Assembly: GCF_000783395.1 (NCBI RefSeq)
Contig: NZ_JSFK01000021.1
Span: 1 to 64,000, forward strand
From: Pseudomonas chlororaphis
GTDB lineage: Bacteria > Pseudomonadota > Gammaproteobacteria > Pseudomonadales > Pseudomonadaceae
Length of the DNA: 64,000 nucleotides
Direction of reading: 5' to 3'
The notes beneath the pieces were generated by a model, which searched no databases, was not told where the DNA came from, and saw only the letters and a program-made list of their open reading frames with translations. Positions within the stretch are counted from its first letter, which is position 1. Each line of letters opens with the position of its first letter. A program made the translations under genes and the position numbers. Shown piece after piece: positions 17,801 through 26,807 of the stretch.

Positions 17801-20800
17801 ATTCCTGCGGCGCGCCCTGCGCCAGCGCCTCGGACACCGGGTAGTTTTCAAACACCAGAATGTTGTCGAACAACGCCTCACCGTTGCGTGCCGCCCAACG
17901 CTGAATGTCGAACAACGGCGTGTGTTCATGCTCACGCAGCGTCAGGTTTTGCGCCTGCACGCTCTGCAACCACTCGCCTACGCTGGATGGCGAACGAGGG
18001 CTGGCGATCACCGGCAAGGTGTTGATGAACAGACCGATCTGCTGCTCGACGCCTTTGAGTTCTGTCGGACGCCCCGCCACCGTAGCGCCGAATGCGACGC
18101 TCTGTTGACCGGTCAAGCGCTGCAACAGCAGCAACCAGGCCGCTTGAATCAGCGTATTGAGAGTGACTTTCTGCTGCCGGGCGAACTCGCCCAACTGCCG
18201 CGTTTGCGCCGCGTCGAGCACACAGAAATGTTCACCGTGGCCGTCTCGCGGGGCGTCGCCACGCTGCGCCTGAAGTGCCTGCGCCAGCAGGGTCGGCGCC
18301 TGCAAATCAGCCAGTTGCGCGGTCCAGTAATGTTCGCTGGCCTGCACGTCCTGACGCTGCAACCACTCGATGTAATCACGATAACGCCCGGCCAGCGCCG
18401 GCTGAGCGATGCCGCTGTAGCGCTGCAAGACTTCGCCGAGCAACTGCGAGTTGCTCCAGCCATCCATCAGAATGTGGTGGTTGGTGTAGATCAAATGGCA
18501 GCGCTGGTCGTCCAGACGCACCACGACCATACGCAGCAGCGGGCCTTGGCTCAGGTCGAAACCTTGTGCCTGCTCGGCGGCGGCCAGCGCGTTCAACTCG
18601 CCCAGGCAATCGCTGCGCTCACGCCAGTCAAGCACACTGAATGGCATGTCCAGTTGCTTGTGCACCACTTGCACCGGGCGCGCCAGTTCACCTTGCCAGA
18701 CAAAACTGGTGCGCAGGATGTCGTGGTTGTCCACCGCCGCTTGCCAGGCCTGCTGGAAGCGTTGCGGGTCGAGGCCTTCGACGTCGAGCCGGACCTGGTT
18801 GATGTAATCGCCAGTGGCCTGTTCGTAGAGGCTGTGGAACAGCATGCCCTGCTGCATCGCCGACAGCGGATAGACATCGGCAATCTGCTGGGCCGGCAAA
18901 GGCAAGCCGTCGAGTTGCGTCTGGGTCAGTCCGGCCAGCGGGAAGTCCGACGGCGTCAGGCCTTCGACGCCCGGGGTCAGGCAATGACCGATCAACGCCG
19001 CCAGTTCTTCGGCGTAATCCGCCGCCAGTGCTTCGATCACGGCGCTGTCGAAACGCTCGCTGCTGAAGGTCCAGCCCACGCGCAATTCGCCGCCATACAC
19101 CTGACCGTTGAGGGTCAGCCAGTTGCCCATTGGCGCGTCCGGACTCTGGTCGAGACCGGCATTGTCCGGCGCCGGAGCGAACAGCGCGCCGTCATCGCCC
19201 TCGAAACTGCCGTCGAACTGGCCGAGGTAGTTGAAGGTGATGCGCGGCGTCGGCAAAGCGCGCAGGCTCTGTTGTGCCTGAGCATCGCCAAGGTGACGCA
19301 GTGCGCCGAAACCGATGCCTTTGTTGGGGATCGAGCGCAGTTGTTCCTTGATCTGCTTGATCGACTCGCCCGGTGTAGCCGCCGGGGTCAGACGCACCGG
19401 GAACAGACTGGTGAACCAGCCCACGGTGCGGGTCAGATCGACACCGTCGAACAGCTCTTCGCGACCATGGCCTTCGAGCTGAATCAGCGTCGATGGCTGC
19501 CCGCTCCAGCGCCCGATCACCCGCGCCAGTGCGGTGAGCAACAGGTCGTTGACCTGAGTGCGATACGCCACCGGCGCTTCTTGCAACAGTTGCCGGGTCA
19601 ACTCCGCGCCAAGCTTGGTCTGTACCGTCTGCGCCAGCCTGTTCTGCTGACCGGCGTCCATGCGCTTGCACGGCAGATCGCTGCCGACGTCGCTCAGGCA
19701 CGCCTGCCAGTAAGCCAGTTCCTGTTGTAACGCCGCACTGTTGGCGTAGCGCTGCAAGTGCTCGCTCCAGTCCTTGAAGGCGCTGGTCTTGGACGGCAGG
19801 CTCAGCGGCTGCGCATCGAGCAATTGCTGATAAGCGTTTTGCAGGTCTTCCAGCAGAATCCGCCACGACACACCGTCGACGACCAGGTGATGGATCACCA
19901 ACTGCAAGCGCTGAGTACCATCGGCCAGATTCGCCAACACGGCGCGCAACAGCGGCCCGTTCCGCAAATCGAGGCTGCGCTGCGCGCGGTTGCCCAAGGC
20001 TTCCAGCGCAGCCGCATCGGCGACGTCTTCCTGCCACAGCAGGTTGTGCGGCAGGTCTTCCACCGCGCGGTGCTCGGCCTGCCACACGCCGTTGTGCTGG
20101 GTGAAGCTCAGGCGCAAGGCATCGTGATGCGCGACCAGCGCGCGCAATACTTGCTCGATTTTCTCCGCGTCCAGCGGCTGACGCGGCTTGAGCAGCACCG
20201 ACTGGTTCCAGTGCTGACGCTCAGGGATGTCGTCTTCGAAAAACTGCTGCTGGATCGGCAGCAGCAACGCCGCGCCGGTCACCGCTTGTTGGTCGATGCT
20301 CGATACGTCATCGCCCAACTGCGCGACCAGGGCCAGACGTTGAATGGTCTGGTGCTGGAACAGGTCTTTGGGATTGAGGCGAATGCCGGCCTGACGCGCG
20401 CGGCTGACCACTTGAATCGAGATGATCGAGTCGCCACCCAATTCGAAGAAGTTATCGTTGAGGCCCACTTGCGGCAGCTTCAGCACGTCTTGCCAGATTG
20501 CTGCCAAACGCTGCTCCAGCTCGCTTTGCGGTGCCTGATAGGCCTGCTGCGCCTGACTGGCATCCGGCGACGGCAACGCACTGCGGTTGAGTTTGCCGTT
20601 GGCGGTCAGCGGCAATTGCGCGAGCAGCAACAGGTGCGCCGGGATCATGTGATCCGGCAGGTTTTCCTTGAGTTCGGCACGCACGCGGTCGCGCCATTGC
20701 GCCTGATCCGCTGGGCTGGCGTCGTGCAGCGTGGCATCGCTCGGCACCAGCCAGGCGACCAGTTGCTGACCGCTGAGACCCGGTTGCGCCAGCACCACGG

Positions 20801-23800
20801 CCTGGCGTACGGCAGCCTGTTCGAGCAGTTGCGCTTCGATCTCACCGAGTTCGATCCGGAAACCGCGAATCTTCACCTGATGGTCGATCCGCCCGATGTA
20901 TTCGATCACGCCGTCAGCGCGATAGCGCGCCAGGTCGCCGGTGCGGTACAGACGACCACCGTCAGCGGCAAACGGATCGGGAATGAAACGCAGCGTGGTC
21001 AGGTCGGCACGGTTCAGATAACCGCGCGCCAGACCGGCGCGACCGACGTACAGCTCACCGATGCAACCTTTGGCCACCGGGTTCAGATCGCCGTCGAGCA
21101 AGTACCACGACAGGTCGGCAATCGGCTCGCCGATCGGGCTGCTGGCGTCACGCTGCAAATCGGCCATCGACAACGGCCGGTACGTCACGTGCACGGTGGT
21201 TTCAGTGATGCCGTACATGTTGATCAGTTGCGGTGCCTGATCGCCGAAACGCTCGAACCATGGACGCAGGCTCTTCACTTCCAGTGCTTCACCGCCAAAC
21301 ACCACGAAACGCAGCGCCAGCTGTTGCGCGGCATGTTCCGGGGCGCAGGCGACTTGCATCAGTTGCTTGAACGCTGACGGCGTCTGGTTGAGCACGGTGA
21401 TGCCTTCGCGACAGAGCAAAGCGAAGAAATCTTCCGGCGCACGGCTGACCTCGTAAGGCACCACCACCAGTTTGCCGCCGTACAGAAGCGCGCCGAAAAT
21501 CTCCCACACGGAGAAATCGAAGGCGTAGGAATGGAACAGGCTCCACACATCCGATGGGCCGAAATCGAACCAGGCATCGGTGGCTTCGAACAGGCGCAGC
21601 ACGTTGCGGTGAGCGAGCAAGGTGCCCTTGGGCTGACCGGTCGAACCGGAGGTGTAGATCACATACGCGAGGTTGTCCGCGCTCATCTGCACCTGCGGGT
21701 TGCAGTCGCTGTAGCCTTCGAGATCTTCACGACCCTGGTCGAGCATCAGACTGCGTACGGAGTCCGGCACCGGCAGACGTGCGAGCAAATGGCTCTGGGT
21801 CAACAGCAGGCCGATGCCGCTGTCGCCAATCATGTAGGCCAGACGCTCTTCCGGATAGCTCGGGTCCAGCGGCACATACGCACCGCCAGCCTTGAGAATC
21901 GCCAGCAGGCCGACCAGCATGTCGAGGCTGCGCTCCACCGCGAGGCCGACGCGCACGTCCGGGCCGACGCCGCTGGCGATCAGCTTGTGGGCCAACTGGT
22001 TGGCGCGGCTGTTCAGTTCACCGTAGCTCAAGGATTGCTCGGCATACGTCACGGCAACGGCTTGCGGTGCGCGGGCGGCCTGGGTTTCGATCAAGTGATG
22101 CAGGCACTGCTCGTTGGGGAAGTCGGCCACGGCCGGGTTCCATTGCAGCAGCGTCGCCGCGCGTTCGGCGGCGTCGTGCAGCGGCAGTTCGGCAATGCGC
22201 TGGCCGCTGTCGGCGATGATGCCGTGCAGCAGATTCGTCCAGTGTTGCGACAGGCGCTCGATGGTCTCGAGGTCGAACAGGTCGGTGGCGTAAGTCAGCT
22301 CGGCCCAGACATTGTCGGTCGACTCAAAGGTGTTCAGGGTCAGATCGAACTGCGCGGTATTCGACGCCCAAGGCAAGCCTTCGATGTGCAGTTGCGGCAA
22401 GCGTGTCGCGCCCTGCGCCTGACGCACCTGGCTCTGGTGGTTGTGCATCACCTGGAACAGCGGGCTGTGGCTGAGGCTGCGTTCCGGTTGCAGCGCATCG
22501 ACCAGTTGCTCGAACGGCAGATCCTGATGGGCCTGAGCGCCGAGCACGGTGTTCTTCACTTGCTGCAACAGGCTGCGGAACGTCTGCTGGCTGTCGAATT
22601 CGGTTTTGAGTACCTGAGTGTTAACGAAGAAGCCGATCAGGCCCTCGGTCTCGACGCGGTTACGGTTGGCCACCGGCACACCGACGCGGATGTCGGCCTG
22701 ACCGCTGTAGCGGTGCAGCAAGGTCTGGAACGACGCCAGCAACAGCGCGAACAGGGTGACGTTTTCACGCTGCGCGACTTGCTTGAGGGCGGCGGCCAGT
22801 TCGAGGCTCAGCGGTATGTCGCGACGCGCGCCGCGATAGCTTTGCTCGGGCGGACGCGGACGGTCGGTCGGCAGCTCCAGCAACGGTTGATCGCCATCGC
22901 CGAGTTGCGCGGTCCAGTAGCTCAACTGACGCTCGCGTTCACCGGCGTCCATCCACTGTTTCTGCCACACGGCATAGTCGGCGTATTGCACCGGCAACGT
23001 CGGCAAATGCGCGGTCTGACCCTGGCTGTACGCGGCGTACAACGCCACCAGTTCATCGACCATGATGTTCATCGACCAACCGTCAGAGACGATGTGGTGC
23101 AAGGTGATGACCAGCGCATGATCATCGGCAGCCAGACGCAGCAGTTTCACCCGCAGCAGCGGGCCTTGCTGCAGGTTGAACAGGTGCAGGGTTTCTGCGG
23201 CGACCAGCGCTTGCAGCGCCGCGTCGTCCAGCCTCGCCACGTCCTGCACTTGCAGATCCAGCGTGCCTTGGGCCTGGATCACTTGCAGGGTCTGGCCCTG
23301 CTCTTCGACGAAACAGGTACGCAGGGATTCGTGGCGCGCGATCAGCGCATTGAAGCTTTGCTGCAACGCCGACAGATCCAGTTCACCGCGCAGACGCAGC
23401 GCCGCCGGAACGTGGTAAGCGCTGCTGGTCGGTTCCAGCTGCCAGAGGAACCACTGACGCTCCTGCGCATAGGAAAGCGCCAGCGGTTGCAGACGTGGCA
23501 GCGCGACAATCGCCGGTTCCTGCGTCGCTTGATCGACACCCAGCGCGGCAACGAAATCTTCCAGCGTGCTGTGCTCGAACAGCGTACGCAGCGGCACTTG
23601 AACGTTCAGCGCCTGACGCACACGGGAGACCACTTGCGTCACCAGCAAGGAATGGCCGCCCAGTTCGAAGAAGTTGTCACTGAGACCGACACGCTCAAGC
23701 TTGAGCACTGCTTGCCAGATCTCGGCGACAGTGTGTTGAGTCGCGGTCTGCGGGGCGATATAGGTGGATTGCAACTGGCTGGCGTCGGGCGCCGGCAAGG

Positions 23801-26800
23801 CTTTGCGGTCGACTTTGCCATTGGGAGTCAGCGGCAGTTGCGCAAGGAACAGCAGGTGCGCCGGCACCATGTATTCCGGCAGCTCGGCCTTGAGGCTGGC
23901 TTTCAATTCAGCGCGCAGTTCGACTTCATCAATAGTGCTCGCGGATGGCACCACATAGCCGACCAGTTGCGGTCCGGTCGGGCCGTCCTGCGCGACCACC
24001 ACGGTTTCGCGCACGCTGTCGAGCGCGAGCAAACGCGCTTCGATCTCGCCCAACTCGATCCGGAAACCACGGATTTTCACTTGATGGTCGATGCGCCCGA
24101 TGTATTCGATCACGCCTTCTGCGCGATAACGGGTCAGGTCGCCGGTGCGGTACAGACGCGCGCCGGTTGGCGAGAACGGGTCCGGTACAAAACGTTCGGC
24201 GGTCAGGCTCGGGCGCTGGAAGTAACCGCGCGCCAGACCGTCACCGCCAATCAGCAATTCACCGGGTGCGCCGAGCGGATTCAGCTCAAGGTCACTGCCG
24301 AGAATGTACAGCGCGGTGTTGTCGATCGGCGTACCGAGAAACGGGCGACTGTTGTCCGCACTCAGCGCATGTTGCGCCGACCAGATCGTGGTTTCGGTCG
24401 GGCCATAGAGGTTCCACACGCTCGGCGTCAGCGCCAGCATGCGCTGGGCCAGTTCCTGCGACAGCGCTTCACCGCCACAGAGGAATGTGCGGCCATTGAG
24501 AATCGCCGCGTGTTCGTTGTCGAGCAGCATGCGCCAGGTCGATGGCGTGGCTTGCAACATGCTGACGGCGTGGCGCTCGATCAGTTCGAGCACCGCTTGC
24601 GGATCTTGATGCACGTCCTTGCCGGTCAGCACCACACAGGCGCCAGCGAGCAGCGGGCCATAGATTTCCAGGCCGAAAATATCGAACGAGAACGTGGTCA
24701 GCGACAGCATGCGATCCGCAGCGGCAATCCCCGGCTGTTTGATCATGCTCGCGACAAAGTTGCGCAGCGCCGCGTGGCGCACCATCACGCCTTTCGGTTT
24801 ACCGGTGGAGCCGGAGGTGTAGATCGTGTACGCCAGATGCTCGCCATTGACGGCCACGTCCGGTGCGGTCTGTGGATAAGCCGCCAGCCAGGCAGCTGGC
24901 TGATCGAGCAACAGGGTTTGCACACCCGCCGGGATCGGCAACTGCGCTTGCAAATGCGTTTGGGTCAGCAGCAATTGCAGACCGCTGTCTTCGATCATGT
25001 AGGCCAGGCGATCCTCGGGATACGCCGGGTCCAGCGGCACATAAGCGCCGCCGGCCTTGAGGATCGCCAACAGGCCGACGATCATCTCAACGCTGCGCTC
25101 GACCGCGATGCCGACCAGTTGATCCGGGCCGACGCCGGCCTCGATCAGGTGATGCGCCAGTTGATTGGCCCGGGCATCCAGTTCGCCATACGTCAGTACG
25201 TCGTCGCCGATGATCAGCGCCGTGGCTTGCGGGTTTTGCTGCGCCTGCAAGGCAAAGTCCTGCTGCACGCACTCGGCCTGCGCACTGTGATCCGCCACGC
25301 GCAACCAGTCCTGCAACAACACGCCGTGTTCAGCGCTGTCCAGCAGCGGCAGTTCACCGACCCGCTGGGTTGGCGCGGCAATGATGCCCTGCAACAGGTT
25401 CTGCCAGTGACGCGCCAGACGCTCGACCGTTTGCGGCTTGAACAGATCGGTGGCGTAGGTCAGTTCGGCGGCGAAACCGTCATTCGATTCATAGGTATTG
25501 AGGGTCAGGTCGAACTGCGCGGTGCGCCCTTCCCACTGCACATCCTCGACGCTCAGCTGCGGCAGTTGCACCGCGCCACGCCCCTGATCACGGCTGGTCT
25601 GGTGGTTGAACATCACCTGGAACACCGGGCTGTGGCTCAGGCTGCGTTCCGGTTGCAGCGCTTCGATCAACTGCTCGAACGGCAGATCCTGATGCGCCTG
25701 CGCGGCCATTGCCGCTTGCTTGACCTGCGCTAACAGCTGGTTGAACGGCAACTGGCCGTTGACCTCGGCATTCAGCACCTGGGTGTTGACGAAGAAGCCG
25801 ATCAGGCCTTCAGTTTCGACCCGGTTGCGGTTGGCGGTCGGCACGCCGACGCGAATCTGCGCCTGACCGCTGTAGCGATGCAGCAAGGCCTGGAACGATG
25901 CCAGCAACACCATGAACAGGCTGGCGCCTTCGCGCTGGGCCAGTTGTTTGAGCGCATCGCCAAGGGCGACTGGCAGGTCCAGTTGCAGACGTGCACCGCG
26001 CAGGCTTTGCACCGCCGGACGCGGAAAATCGATCGGCAACTCCAGTACTGGCTGCTCGCCGTCCAGCGTCTTGATCCAGTAAGCCAGTTGCCGCTCGCGC
26101 TCACCCGCTTCCAGCCAATGGCGCTGCCAGATCGCGTAGTCGGCGTATTGCACCTCCAGTTCCGGCAATGCCAGTGGCTGCCCGGCGGTGTCGGCGGCGT
26201 AATGCTGGATCAGCTCGTTGACCAGCACTTTGATCGACCAGCCATCGGAGATGATGTGGTGCTGGATCAACACCAGCACATGATCGTCATCAGCGACCTT
26301 GAGCAATGCCACGCGCAGCAGCGGGCCCTGCTGCAGATTGAACGGGCGCGCGGTTTCGCTTTCGACGAACGCCTTGATCGCCGCCTCTTCGCCAGCAGCG
26401 TCGAGGCCGGCTGGCAACGGTGTCAGGGAGATGTTCAGCGGCAACTGCGGGTGAATCACCTGGCAGAAGGTTTCGCCGTGCTCGGCAAACGTGGTGCGCA
26501 AACTTTCATGGCGCGCGGCCACGGCATTGAAGCTGCGTTCCAGCGCCGCCACGTCCAGCTCGCCCTTGAGGCGCAAGGCGCTGGGGATGTGATACGCGGT
26601 GCTGTGCGGGTCCATTTGCCAGAGGAACAGTTGGCGTTCCTGAGCGTACGACAGAGGAATGGCGGCGAACCCGGAGCGTGTTTCCGGGATCGGCAGGTTG
26701 GCCGGAGAGACGCCCTCTTCGAGCATCTTTTCCAGGTACAGCTTACGTTTGTCCAGCGGCAGAGTGATAAAGCGCTTGGCTACCCTCAAAGCAACACTCT

Positions 26801-26807
26801 TGTCCAT
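11820..26807 (-). CDS. pvdD: Terminal pyoverdine peptide synthetase, 4 modules with thioesterase
   Basis: 4995 aa, domain order C-A-T / C-A-T-E / C-A-T / C-A-T-TE. Carrier serines: 1053, 2127, 3625 and 4679; TE nucleophile Ser4810 in GWSLGG. Ten-residue A-domain codes read by alignment to GrsA: DILQLGLIWK (Gly), DFWNVGMVHK (Thr, then epimerised to D-allo-Thr), DLWNNALTYK (Ala-type) and DGEACGGVTK (basic; hydroxyornithine inferred). The first two C domains have the SYAQERQ form used after L residues or Gly. The TE would release or cyclise the C-terminal residue. The third module's carrier has the GGDSIISIQ form usual before an E domain, but no E follows. The start overlaps the preceding synthetase's stop by one base (TGATG), with GGAGGAAG upstream. 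The symbol is by position and TE content. Confidence 0.93.
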   Translation of the reverse strand: MDKSVALRVAKRFITLPLDKRKLYLEKMLEEGVSPANLPIPETRSGFAAIPLSYAQERQLFLWQMDPHSTAYHIPSALRLKGELDVAALERSFNAVAARHESLRTTFAEHGETFCQVIHPQLPLNISLTPLPAGLDAAGEEAAIKAFVESETARPFNLQQGPLLRVALLKVADDDHVLVLIQHHIISDGWSIKVLVNELIQHYAADTAGQPLALPELEVQYADYAIWQRHWLEAGERERQLAYWIKTLDGEQPVLELPIDFPRPAVQSLRGARLQLDLPVALGDALKQLAQREGASLFMVLLASFQALLHRYSGQAQIRVGVPTANRNRVETEGLIGFFVNTQVLNAEVNGQLPFNQLLAQVKQAAMAAQAHQDLPFEQLIEALQPERSLSHSPVFQVMFNHQTSRDQGRGAVQLPQLSVEDVQWEGRTAQFDLTLNTYESNDGFAAELTYATDLFKPQTVERLARHWQNLLQGIIAAPTQRVGELPLLDSAEHGVLLQDWLRVADHSAQAECVQQDFALQAQQNPQATALIIGDDVLTYGELDARANQLAHHLIEAGVGPDQLVGIAVERSVEMIVGLLAILKAGGAYVPLDPAYPEDRLAYMIEDSGLQLLLTQTHLQAQLPIPAGVQTLLLDQPAAWLAAYPQTAPDVAVNGEHLAYTIYTSGSTGKPKGVMVRHAALRNFVASMIKQPGIAAADRMLSLTTFSFDIFGLEIYGPLLAGACVVLTGKDVHQDPQAVLELIERHAVSMLQATPSTWRMLLDNEHAAILNGRTFLCGGEALSQELAQRMLALTPSVWNLYGPTETTIWSAQHALSADNSRPFLGTPIDNTALYILGSDLELNPLGAPGELLIGGDGLARGYFQRPSLTAERFVPDPFSPTGARLYRTGDLTRYRAEGVIEYIGRIDHQVKIRGFRIELGEIEARLLALDSVRETVVVAQDGPTGPQLVGYVVPSASTIDEVELRAELKASLKAELPEYMVPAHLLFLAQLPLTPNGKVDRKALPAPDASQLQSTYIAPQTATQHTVAEIWQAVLKLERVGLSDNFFELGGHSLLVTQVVSRVRQALNVQVPLRTLFEHSTLEDFVAALGVDQATQEPAIVALPRLQPLALSYAQERQWFLWQLEPTSSAYHVPAALRLRGELDLSALQQSFNALIARHESLRTCFVEEQGQTLQVIQAQGTLDLQVQDVARLDDAALQALVAAETLHLFNLQQGPLLRVKLLRLAADDHALVITLHHIVSDGWSMNIMVDELVALYAAYSQGQTAHLPTLPVQYADYAVWQKQWMDAGERERQLSYWTAQLGDGDQPLLELPTDRPRPPEQSYRGARRDIPLSLELAAALKQVAQRENVTLFALLLASFQTLLHRYSGQADIRVGVPVANRNRVETEGLIGFFVNTQVLKTEFDSQQTFRSLLQQVKNTVLGAQAHQDLPFEQLVDALQPERSLSHSPLFQVMHNHQSQVRQAQGATRLPQLHIEGLPWASNTAQFDLTLNTFESTDNVWAELTYATDLFDLETIERLSQHWTNLLHGIIADSGQRIAELPLHDAAERAATLLQWNPAVADFPNEQCLHHLIETQAARAPQAVAVTYAEQSLSYGELNSRANQLAHKLIASGVGPDVRVGLAVERSLDMLVGLLAILKAGGAYVPLDPSYPEERLAYMIGDSGIGLLLTQSHLLARLPVPDSVRSLMLDQGREDLEGYSDCNPQVQMSADNLAYVIYTSGSTGQPKGTLLAHRNVLRLFEATDAWFDFGPSDVWSLFHSYAFDFSVWEIFGALLYGGKLVVVPYEVSRAPEDFFALLCREGITVLNQTPSAFKQLMQVACAPEHAAQQLALRFVVFGGEALEVKSLRPWFERFGDQAPQLINMYGITETTVHVTYRPLSMADLQRDASSPIGEPIADLSWYLLDGDLNPVAKGCIGELYVGRAGLARGYLNRADLTTLRFIPDPFAADGGRLYRTGDLARYRADGVIEYIGRIDHQVKIRGFRIELGEIEAQLLEQAAVRQAVVLAQPGLSGQQLVAWLVPSDATLHDASPADQAQWRDRVRAELKENLPDHMIPAHLLLLAQLPLTANGKLNRSALPSPDASQAQQAYQAPQSELEQRLAAIWQDVLKLPQVGLNDNFFELGGDSIISIQVVSRARQAGIRLNPKDLFQHQTIQRLALVAQLGDDVSSIDQQAVTGAALLLPIQQQFFEDDIPERQHWNQSVLLKPRQPLDAEKIEQVLRALVAHHDALRLSFTQHNGVWQAEHRAVEDLPHNLLWQEDVADAAALEALGNRAQRSLDLRNGPLLRAVLANLADGTQRLQLVIHHLVVDGVSWRILLEDLQNAYQQLLDAQPLSLPSKTSAFKDWSEHLQRYANSAALQQELAYWQACLSDVGSDLPCKRMDAGQQNRLAQTVQTKLGAELTRQLLQEAPVAYRTQVNDLLLTALARVIGRWSGQPSTLIQLEGHGREELFDGVDLTRTVGWFTSLFPVRLTPAATPGESIKQIKEQLRSIPNKGIGFGALRHLGDAQAQQSLRALPTPRITFNYLGQFDGSFEGDDGALFAPAPDNAGLDQSPDAPMGNWLTLNGQVYGGELRVGWTFSSERFDSAVIEALAADYAEELAALIGHCLTPGVEGLTPSDFPLAGLTQTQLDGLPLPAQQIADVYPLSAMQQGMLFHSLYEQATGDYINQVRLDVEGLDPQRFQQAWQAAVDNHDILRTSFVWQGELARPVQVVHKQLDMPFSVLDWRERSDCLGELNALAAAEQAQGFDLSQGPLLRMVVVRLDDQRCHLIYTNHHILMDGWSNSQLLGEVLQRYSGIAQPALAGRYRDYIEWLQRQDVQASEHYWTAQLADLQAPTLLAQALQAQRGDAPRDGHGEHFCVLDAAQTRQLGEFARQQKVTLNTLIQAAWLLLLQRLTGQQSVAFGATVAGRPTELKGVEQQIGLFINTLPVIASPRSPSSVGEWLQSVQAQNLTLREHEHTPLFDIQRWAARNGEALFDNILVFENYPVSEALAQGAPQELRFGEINNHEQTNYPLTLLVHLSDELSMHFSYQCDSFAAHSVVQLGEYLQRLLGQMSESGERTLSELNLIDNGPSAEADFVADLCIHQGIARQVAATPDALAVTFADTQLTYAELDAQSNRLAHKLIELGVGPEVRVGVAMPRSEQLLIALLAVLKSGGAYVPLDPDYPADRVAYMLEDSCARVLLTEQAVAATLSVPADTQVLLMDLVSLNAYPASAPQTSVTPDNLAYVIYTSGSTGKPKGVAIAHRNVMALIDWSAKVYSRDDIQGVLASTSVCFDLSVWELFVTLANGGSLIIARNALELANLPARDQVRLINTVPSAIAALQRAGQIPPSVRIINLAGEPLKQGLVDALYQQPTVEHVYDLYGPSEDTTYSTWTRRTAGGQPRIGRALDHSASHLLDADLQAVPQGISAELYLSGAGITRGYLGRAAMTAERFVPNPFVGNGERMYRTGDLIREREEGELEYMGRIDHQVKIRGLRIELGEIEARLVAHVAVREAVVVASEVQGSQQLIAYLVPSDPAIVDASAEQQRDLHDTLSTWLGATLPDYMVPTHRLWLAQMPLTPNGKIDRKRLPALELTAAQHHVEPVNATEQALVDIWKDVLGLAQVSTSDSFFALGGDSIISIQVVSRARQQGLELSPKDLFQHPTIGQLAQRVGVSSDVPVATLVDMPLHGLSDAQVAELPLAQDQLAGLYRLSPMQQGMLFLGLNSPEADLYINQLCIPVQGLDPARLKDAWETVSRRHDILRTGFLWQDMAEPLQFVLADPQLPISLLDWREQDHSAEALQALADAERAKGFDLDQPPLQRLTLVRVGEDSYQLIWTYHHILIDGWSSSQLIGEVLSQYSGKPLADAVPYRRYINWLQQQDSNASEGFWREHLRLLDEPTYLADAVARTGSGRGHEALYSRLGEARTEQLKAFAQAQHVTLNTLVQGAWLMLLSRYSGQRCVAFGATVAGRPASLPASESILGLFINTLPVIKDVPAEQAVGDWLRDLQDFNLEMREREYTPLTDVQRWAGRAGQSLFDSIIVFENHPIDQALREWRDDSLKFGEISNAGLTNFPMDLMVTLEEGLVIEYMFLREHFDRATVEGIRRNMEGLLAALAEDAAQPLGRIGLPTGQAATAQIVPAPSQEVAVHQRIAQWAQSHAGQTALIFNGQSFSYGQINARANRLAHALIAEGVGPEVRVGVALPRSENMIVALLAVLKAGGAYVPLDATYPRERLSYLMRDSGIALLLSDSSLRQIMPTQDNLHVLELDQLELAAHSDSAPDVAVQPGNLAYVIYTSGSTGQPKGVGVAHGPLAMHCEAIGQRYEMSETDCELHFMSFAFDGAHERWLTTLTHGARLLIRDDSLWTAEQTYNALHQHGVTVAAFPPVYLQQLAEHAEQNGSPPPVRIYCFGGDAVPVASFELAKRALKPQYIINGYGPTETVVTPLIWKAGTDDQCGAAYAPIGSVVGERSGYVLDADLNPLPVGLAGELYLGGALARGYLGRAGGTAERFVANPFSADGSRLYRTGDLVRQREDGTVDYLGRIDHQVKIRGFRIELGEVEARLKQQAGVRDAAVVAREGVSGKQLLGYVLANADTQTDGLCERLREQLKASLPDYMVPAHLMLLERMPLTPNGKLDRKALPNPDAEQRQDYQAPRTELEKAMAKIWQDVLKIERVGLTDNFFELGGDSILSLQVVARSRVLKAQGLSLKLRDLMQKPSIAELVASVQGTAEKASGLLAMNAEVKGIAPLFCIHAGFGTVFDYEPLARRLSGRRQVLAIQSRMLLDPAFNDVSLQSMASDYVAQIREKQPHGPYHLMGWSLGGTLAMLMAAQLEQAGQTVKFVGLVDSFVPSAKVNEGAVDDWQADLRDFLRVTLPEAAPGLRIDGEETAQNLRALFARAMSAERGASTYVALGADELAHVFSVARRLKQLSLQLDRCAPLAVNPICWWTLGREEEAVELAAQLAQPGMGGEWLDCGHFQIPRDETFLSEAEEMLGEIVESVAMS

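Noticed and set aside
21531..25733. 1400-codon open frame on the plus strand inside the terminal NRPS gene, and similar long antisense frames at 13779-16985, 31733-35308 and 35390-38209
   Set aside because: They lie opposite well-supported NRPS domains; high-GC codon bias keeps the antisense frame open. The translations show no domain motifs and repeat from module to module.
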